From the NCBI RefSeq assembly GCF_014384885.1, contig NZ_JACRST010000003.1, forward strand, positions 105,614 through 169,613: a DNA stretch of 64,000 nt. Reading direction: 5' to 3'. Position 1 is the stretch's first letter. Each line of letters begins with the position of its first letter. Made by a program: the position numbers and the translations under genes. This DNA comes from Ligaoa zhengdingensis. GTDB taxonomy: Bacteria; Bacillota; Clostridia; Oscillospirales; Ruminococcaceae. The notes beneath the pieces were generated by a model that worked only from the letters and a program-made list of their open reading frames with translations, was not told the origin of the DNA and did no database searches. This document shows positions 58,930 to 64,000 of the stretch, one piece after another.

Positions 58930-61165
58930 AACGGCGGACGGGGCGATTGTGATTTCGACCGAGCTAGACAACAAAGAGCTGGAAAAGGAGCTTGCACACA
59001 CCAAAAAGAAAATAGACGCGCTAAAAGAAAAACTCAACCAAAAGCAAAATGATATGGAGCCCCTCACTCAGGAAGCGAACCAACTGCGCACAAAAATAAG
59101 AGAGGCTACAGATGCGGCCAAACAATACGGGGAACAGTGGAAAGCTGGAGTTCTTGGGGCCGATCAACAGCAGGCTGCATCCTTGGATAAAGTGTCCAAG
59201 CTCCGATCCGAATACGAGGCGATTCTTAAAAAAATGGCCCCATATGATAACGCATTAGTGAAAACAGCAACAGAGTTGGAACGGCAGGAGGAAAAAGCTG
59301 CGCGCCTCTCCAAAAATTTGGCCGAGGCTAGCACAGGCGGGGTACGAATAGGAGACGCTTTAGATCGGGCAAGCAACTATCTGGACAAGTTCACACAACG
59401 CATCAAGGGACTTGCGCGTCGAGTATTTGTGTTTACGGTCATCACGTCGGCACTGCGTGCAATACGGGACTGGATGTCCAAGGTTATCAAAACGAACAGT
59501 GAAGCAACCGCGACGATGGCAAGGCTCAAGGGCGCGCTTCTGACATTGGCACAGCCGTTGGTTGATGTTGTTGTTCCAGCGTTCACTTGCTTGGTCAACA
59601 TCCTTACACGCCTGATATCGGTTGCTGCACAGCTTATGGCGAGGTTATTTGGCAAGACCGGGAGCGAATCCAAGAAGGCGGCCTCAGAATTGTATAAGGA
59701 GACAGAGGCGCTCAATGCGGTCGGGGCCTCAGCCAAAGATGCAGAGGGAGCATTGGCTGGGTTCGACGAGATTAATGTGTTGCAGCAATCGGACGCTGGC
59801 GGCGGTGGAGCTTCCAGCAGCATATCTCCGAGTTTTGATTTTGACACAGGGATATCGGAGGATCGGCTGAATAACATTTTGATGATCGTTAAAATGATTG
59901 GCGCCGCGCTGCTGGCGTGGAAGCTTTCCGATTCTTTTGGCGGGGGAATTAAGATGTTCCTTGGCTTGTTATTGGCAATTGATGGGGTTGTTGGTTTTGT
60001 GAAGAGCACATTTGATGCGTGGGTGAACGGGGTATCGTGGGAAAATCTTATGTCTATGACGGGACGGATGCTTGAATTGGTGGCGGGACTTTGGATTGCC
60101 TTTGGTAAACTGGGCGGCGGCATAGGGCTGGTCGTCTCTGGGATTGTGATGCTGGTGACTGCTTTTCACGACGCCGACAAAAACGGCTGGAACCTGCAAA
60201 ATACTATGATGGCTATTACGGGAATCATAGCCACTGGACTTGGCATCGCCCTTTTAGTGGGATCGTGGATACCGCTGTTGATTGCGGGTATTGCGGCGCT
60301 GCTGCTGGCGATAGTCAACGCCTTTGGAGATGGGGAGGCCCTTATCGAAGGGTTTAAAACCATCCTGGGAGGGTTTAAGGATTTTTTTGTTGGTATCTTT
60401 ACCGGGGACATTGGCCTGGCTATAAGCGGCGCAGGAAAGATATTTGAAGGTTTGGGTACCGTATTCAACACTGTAGTGGATGCGATCAAAAATATGTTTC
60501 TTAGTTTTCTGGACTGGTTGAATGAAAAAACCAACGGAAAATTCAGCGGTATCATCAATATAGCGAAAGCTATCATAACTGGGTTCTTTGATTACATCAA
60601 AAGCATTGCAGGAGTCTGGATAGATGGCATAAAACAGATTTTCCAAGGCCTTATCACATTCTTTACGGGCGTATTTACCGGAGACTGGGATATGGTGTGG
60701 CAGGGAATTAAGGATATCTTTGGTGGAATTTGGAACATCATCGTTGGGCAACTGGAAACTGCGGTGAACTTTATTATCAAGGGCGTCAACTGGCTCATTG
60801 ATCAGCTCAACAAGATTCATTTTGAATTTCCAGATTGGGTTCCTGGTGTTGGGGGTAAATCGTTTGGCATTAACATCTCGCATGTCAGGGAAATACAACT
60901 GCCAAGGCTTGCAGAGGGCGCGGTTATCCCCGCAAATCGAGAGTTTTTAGCGGTCTTAGGCGACCAAAAGAGTGGGACAAATATTGAGGCCCCACTAGAA
61001 ACGATAGAGCAAGCGCTGGCAAATGTCATGGATGCACGCGGCGAGCAGGAGATCGTCATCCATTTTACCGGGAGTATGGCTGCGCTTGCGCGGGTACTCA
61101 AGCCCGAACTGGATCGCGCGACGGCCCGAAAAGGGATAAAGCTGGTACGAGGAGGAGCAATCTGA
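58922..61165 (+). CDS. Tail tape measure protein
   Basis: The 747-residue protein has an N-terminal coiled coil (ELDNKELEKELAHTKKKIDALK), a hydrophobic central part with several membrane-like helices (GLVVSGIVMLVTAFHDADK, LLVGSWIPLLIAGIAALLLAIV), and repeats of FTGD-type around GVFTGDWDMVW. It sets tail length. The start is GTG 58922 with GGGGAGG upstream. Confidence 0.93.
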   Translation: MDETADGAIVISTELDNKELEKELAHTKKKIDALKEKLNQKQNDMEPLTQEANQLRTKIREATDAAKQYGEQWKAGVLGADQQQAASLDKVSKLRSEYEAILKKMAPYDNALVKTATELERQEEKAARLSKNLAEASTGGVRIGDALDRASNYLDKFTQRIKGLARRVFVFTVITSALRAIRDWMSKVIKTNSEATATMARLKGALLTLAQPLVDVVVPAFTCLVNILTRLISVAAQLMARLFGKTGSESKKAASELYKETEALNAVGASAKDAEGALAGFDEINVLQQSDAGGGGASSSISPSFDFDTGISEDRLNNILMIVKMIGAALLAWKLSDSFGGGIKMFLGLLLAIDGVVGFVKSTFDAWVNGVSWENLMSMTGRMLELVAGLWIAFGKLGGGIGLVVSGIVMLVTAFHDADKNGWNLQNTMMAITGIIATGLGIALLVGSWIPLLIAGIAALLLAIVNAFGDGEALIEGFKTILGGFKDFFVGIFTGDIGLAISGAGKIFEGLGTVFNTVVDAIKNMFLSFLDWLNEKTNGKFSGIINIAKAIITGFFDYIKSIAGVWIDGIKQIFQGLITFFTGVFTGDWDMVWQGIKDIFGGIWNIIVGQLETAVNFIIKGVNWLIDQLNKIHFEFPDWVPGVGGKSFGINISHVREIQLPRLAEGAVIPANREFLAVLGDQKSGTNIEAPLETIEQALANVMDARGEQEIVIHFTGSMAALARVLKPELDRATARKGIKLVRGGAI

Positions 61166-61533
61166 TGATGTATATAGATGGAGATCAATACGATGTGCCA
61201 GTGCTCTCTATTAAGCGAAAAGCGGACTTCCTGGATAAGTATGCAGAGCGCACGGAAGACGGAGTACTTCGCCGCGAGCTGATTGGTGTCTACTTCAACT
61301 ATCAGTTGCAGCTTGGCAGTACCGCGGATGTGAATGAATATGCCAGACTTTGGGGAAAGCTGACAGAACCGCAGGAGTTTCACACGGTAATTGTGCCGGA
61401 CGAGGCTGGAGACTACACGTTTGTTGCCTATTTCTCAAATGTTCAAGATGAGCTGTTGAGAATACATAAATCTAAGAATTACTTCAAAAACTTAACAGTT
61501 AATTTCACAGCCCAGGCCCCAGCGAGGAGGTGA
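61165..61533 (+). CDS. Tail protein after tape measure (distal-tail-like)
   Basis: The 122-residue protein (IDGDQYDVPVLSIKRKADFLDKYAERTEDG) is beta-rich and lies where a distal tail or tail-hub protein is usual. It overlaps the tape measure stop (TGATG). Small for a distal tail protein, so the exact role is open. Confidence 0.7.
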   Translation: MMYIDGDQYDVPVLSIKRKADFLDKYAERTEDGVLRRELIGVYFNYQLQLGSTADVNEYARLWGKLTEPQEFHTVIVPDEAGDYTFVAYFSNVQDELLRIHKSKNYFKNLTVNFTAQAPARR

Positions 61534-61537
61534 TTCG

Positions 61538-63277
61538 GTGGGAACCTCGACAAAAATCTATTTTGGGCTATTGGATGTCACTGCTAGGGAGGACAGTACT
61601 CCAATCTGCGCGGATAAGCAGGACTTTGTCTCGCTATCCGATCTTAAATCGGAGGTGCCGCTGAGTCCACCGAAGTCAGCAACCCTGGAAGACAGCTTTT
61701 TTCTGCTGGACGGGAGCTTCTCGCCATTTCCAGACGCACCATCCGGTGCGGGGTGGGGGTTGTGGTCGGCGTCAATGTCTGGATCGGATGGATCGTTTTC
61801 AACGCCTCCTGTCTTAGAAGTGTCTTTCACTGAGCCGCACAGCAGTATCGGCTTGACGCTTACTTTTTCGCCTGATACAAACGATTATGCAAATAGCGTG
61901 CTTGCAGTCTGGTACGATGGAAGCGAAAACATAATCGCACAAAAGGCATTCGCTCCGGACGGCGCTCAGTATTACGTCGAGAAAAAGGTTGAGGGCTACC
62001 GCAAGGTGACCCTCACTTTTTATTCTACCGCAAAACCGTACAGATACCTGAAACTGCAAAATATTGAATACGGGCTTGTCTCCATGGAACTTTCGGGGGA
62101 AAGTATTGTGTCGGCATCCATCCTGGAAGAGATGGATCCAACTTCTGCCGAACTTACAGTAAATACCCTTGATTTGCAAGTGTACAGCAAAGACTCAAGG
62201 TTTTCGTTGCTCAACCCTCAAGGCGTCTTTTCCGTCCTCCAACAGCGCCAGAGGTTAGCGGTTTCAGAGATAGTCAATGGGGTGGAAATCCCAATGGGCA
62301 CATACTATTTGGACGCCTGGAAAAACGCGGATGACTATAGCGTGGATTTGTCCGCAGTCGACTTGATTGGCATTATCGATCAGACCAACTTTAGCGGGGG
62401 AATGTATAACAACGTTGCGGCGAGTGATATTGTGGCATCTATAATGACCTCAGCGGACGTGCCATATAGCCTTGATGCAAGTCTTGAAAACAAGACCCTG
62501 TCTGGGTATCTTCCGATCTGTACACATCGCGAGGCGTTGCAGCAGGTGGCATTTGCGCTGGGGGCCGTGGTGGACTGTAGCAGAGGGGATGAAATCCGAA
62601 TTTGTTCTCCCCCGAGCCGCCCCACCAGCCATATCAGCAAATCCAGAAAGTTTTCTGGAGGTACGGTAGAGCTGAGAAGTTTGGTCACTGGTATAGATGT
62701 GGTCGCGCACAAATACCAACCAAACACAGAATCGCGAGAACTGTTTTCTGACACGTTGGAGGCAGGAGACTATCAAATCGTCTTTACCGATCCAGCCCAC
62801 AACCTCTCTATATCAGGAGGAACGATCCTATCTAGTACAGTCAATCAGGCGGTCATCCGCGTTTCTGCGGCTGGAAAGGTGGCATTAACGGGCCAAGGAT
62901 ATACCGATACGAGAAGAATCGTGTCTAAGCGGATGTTGGATTTGCCTGCAAATACGACGTCAAATGTACTTCAGGTAGACGATGCGACGCTCGTGACCGG
63001 AGATAACGCTGATGCAATTGCGCAGCGCCTTTATGACTACTACCAGCTGCGGTACAACAACGAATTCAAATTGTTAACCAGCTCAGAAAGGGTCGGTGAT
63101 TGGGTTGTTGTTGATAGCTTGCGCGATGAAAGGCTGAAGGGGACGATAGAATCTATGGAGATCGATCTGACCGGGGGGTTTATCACATCAGCCCGTGTAG
63201 TCGGAGCGCGTATCCCTACAATTACCGGGTATCAACTTGGCGAACTGATTTCAGGCGAAGAAATGGGGGCGCTGTAA
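61538..63277 (+). CDS. Tail tip / tail-hub protein
   Basis: The 579-residue protein starts at GTG 61538 after AGGAGGTG. A carbohydrate-binding-like beta domain covers about residues 35-190. A hub-like region follows with SASILEEMDPTSAELTVNTLDLQV, YYLDAWKNADDYSVDLSAVDLIG and a later GTIESMEIDLTGGF. Similar proteins sit after the tape measure gene in clostridial phages. No peptidase motif was seen. Confidence 0.75.
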   Translation: MGTSTKIYFGLLDVTAREDSTPICADKQDFVSLSDLKSEVPLSPPKSATLEDSFFLLDGSFSPFPDAPSGAGWGLWSASMSGSDGSFSTPPVLEVSFTEPHSSIGLTLTFSPDTNDYANSVLAVWYDGSENIIAQKAFAPDGAQYYVEKKVEGYRKVTLTFYSTAKPYRYLKLQNIEYGLVSMELSGESIVSASILEEMDPTSAELTVNTLDLQVYSKDSRFSLLNPQGVFSVLQQRQRLAVSEIVNGVEIPMGTYYLDAWKNADDYSVDLSAVDLIGIIDQTNFSGGMYNNVAASDIVASIMTSADVPYSLDASLENKTLSGYLPICTHREALQQVAFALGAVVDCSRGDEIRICSPPSRPTSHISKSRKFSGGTVELRSLVTGIDVVAHKYQPNTESRELFSDTLEAGDYQIVFTDPAHNLSISGGTILSSTVNQAVIRVSAAGKVALTGQGYTDTRRIVSKRMLDLPANTTSNVLQVDDATLVTGDNADAIAQRLYDYYQLRYNNEFKLLTSSERVGDWVVVDSLRDERLKGTIESMEIDLTGGFITSARVVGARIPTITGYQLGELISGEEMGAL

Positions 63278-63279
63278 TT

Positions 63280-63681
63280 ATGGCGTGGATTACGCCGATT
63301 GTAGATCGCACGGCTCAAGATGTTATTGAGCATACGGAGAAGGGGTATTGCAATGTGGGCGACATCAACAGGTTGGAAGAGAATTGCGCTGTACTGGGTG
63401 AACTGCTTGGAGTTGAAATATCTACTCAGACATGGAGCCGAACAGACAAGCCCCCGGAGGCCGCATTTAGACGGATTAACGACAATATAGCGGCGCTCCG
63501 GGAAGCGTTTTACACATATGCTGTAACACCAGCAACACCTGAATATCCTTTGAACAGTTGGGACAAGTGGAACTCCGCAGAAAAAATTCTGGCGGATATG
63601 TATGAACTATATCACAAAACAGCCGCCGCGACACCAGGCCTGGGAGAGTGTTATGCGGGCGAGCAGATAGGAGTGATCTAA
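63280..63681 (+). CDS. Conserved small phage tail-region protein
   Basis: The 133-residue protein starts MAWITPIVDRTAQDV and has YCNVGDINRLEENCAVLGELL and PLNSWDKWNSAEKILADMYELY. This form recurs in clostridial phage tail modules, often followed by a fibre gene. Function unknown. Confidence 0.7.
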   Translation: MAWITPIVDRTAQDVIEHTEKGYCNVGDINRLEENCAVLGELLGVEISTQTWSRTDKPPEAAFRRINDNIAALREAFYTYAVTPATPEYPLNSWDKWNSAEKILADMYELYHKTAAATPGLGECYAGEQIGVI

Positions 63682-64000
63682 TGTCGTTTACTAAGAAAAC
63701 GTGGGTAGATCGGCAGGTGGAATATCCAGGGAGGCGGAAATTGACGCCCACAGGGACGGCGGACGTATACGATGTGTCAAGGGAAGAGGGGCTTGAGGTC
63801 GCTGCTGGAGACGCGTTGAATGCTGCGAATCTTAATAACCTAGAAAATCGCATTGCCGGCGCAATAGGAAACACTGCCAATAAGTCCACCCTAACCACCA
63901 AAACCCTGTCCAAGACAGGCTGGACAGGCAGTGAGCCCCCCTTTACCTACAGCCTGTCGGTGTCCGGCGTGACAAGCAGCAGCGTGCAGGAGATATTACC
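63681..64000 (+). CDS. Phage tail fibre-like protein, N-terminal part (runs off the window)
   Basis: The frame begins at ATG 63681 (TAATG with the previous stop) and is open to the end, giving about 106 residues. It starts MSFTKKTWVDRQVEYPGRRKL and contains DVYDVSREEGLEVAAGDALNAANLNNLE, a common N-terminal anchor of phage tail fibre or baseplate-upper proteins. The receptor-binding part is beyond 64000. Confidence 0.75.
   Translation, partial: MSFTKKTWVDRQVEYPGRRKLTPTGTADVYDVSREEGLEVAAGDALNAANLNNLENRIAGAIGNTANKSTLTTKTLSKTGWTGSEPPFTYSLSVSGVTSSSVQEIL

Larger units (their letters stand above)
30212..64000. mobile_element. Integrated siphovirus-type prophage (continues beyond the window)
   Basis: The left end is at the att palindrome in spoVFB. 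Gene order is integration, CRISPR mini-array, repressor switch, replication, packaging, head and tail, all plus-strand except the recombinase, the repressor, one small gene and one cargo gene. The head and tail set (portal, Phage_min_cap2, GP20 scaffold, gp56-type capsid, Gp15) is like A118/clostridial siphophages. Lysis genes and the other att site are not in the window. Base composition is visibly more AT-rich in small genes than in the host part. Confidence 0.93.

Overview
The window looks like a chromosomal segment of a high-GC, spore-forming Clostridia (Oscillospirales/Ruminococcaceae-like) bacterium carrying an integrated siphovirus-type prophage. The evidence is anaerobic-type cobalamin synthesis genes, a dipicolinate synthase fragment (a sporulation gene), FeoA/FeoB iron import, purine-rich ribosome binding sites, and many ATGA/GTGA stop-start overlaps. 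The species cannot be named from the sequence alone.

Layout, host part (1-30212). 1-11687 is the distal part of a cobalamin operon, all on the plus strand and mostly overlapping: end of hemL, cbiET, cbiA, cobT, cobU, cobS, a short second CobU-like gene, a histidine phosphatase (cobC-like), cbiB, cobD, an ApgM-like phosphomutase/phosphatase, cbiP and cbiC. Together they cover late corrin ring methylation and rearrangement, amidation, aminopropanol attachment and nucleotide loop assembly. Genes for the early corrin steps must lie to the left. 11691-19200 is housekeeping: a MATE exporter, a D12-type adenine methylase, a PflX-like radical SAM protein, a small XRE repressor with its own target gene, ybaK, an HtrA protease, ispD and ispF. 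19213-24883 holds a beta-helix lipoprotein, a DUF4956 membrane protein and a VTC (polyphosphate polymerase) protein, divergent from a two-component system. 24952-28053 is an iron-import operon (feoA, feoA, feoB and a small Cys-rich protein) with repeated GTTAG-N6-CTAAC operators. 28241-29839 is an ABC-F protein.

Layout, prophage part (30212 to beyond 64000). The prophage is inserted inside spoVFB (dipicolinate synthase subunit B). Only the C-terminal part of that gene is seen, at 29956-30222, fused to the prophage at a 20-bp palindrome centred on GT. The element then runs: large serine recombinase; a six-repeat CRISPR mini-array with no cas genes; a CI/Cro-like switch; small early genes; DUF2800, DUF2815 and family A DNA polymerase; a VapE-type primase/helicase; an iteron plus AT-rich region that may be the replication origin; VRR-NUC, HNH, a frameshifted SNF2 helicase, a PAPS-reductase-like protein and an ArpU/DUF1492-like regulator; terminase; portal; a minor capsid protein fused to a probable Ntox50 toxin domain; a reverse-strand zinc-ribbon membrane protein; scaffold, capsid, connector, tail tube, chaperones, tape measure and tail tip genes. 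Lysis genes and the right attachment site lie outside the window.

The main points of interest are the prophage that splits a sporulation gene and could excise to rebuild it, the cas-less CRISPR array carried in the lysogeny region, and the 12-bp-period iteron region. All functional calls rest on sequence patterns recognised by eye and none was checked by database search.
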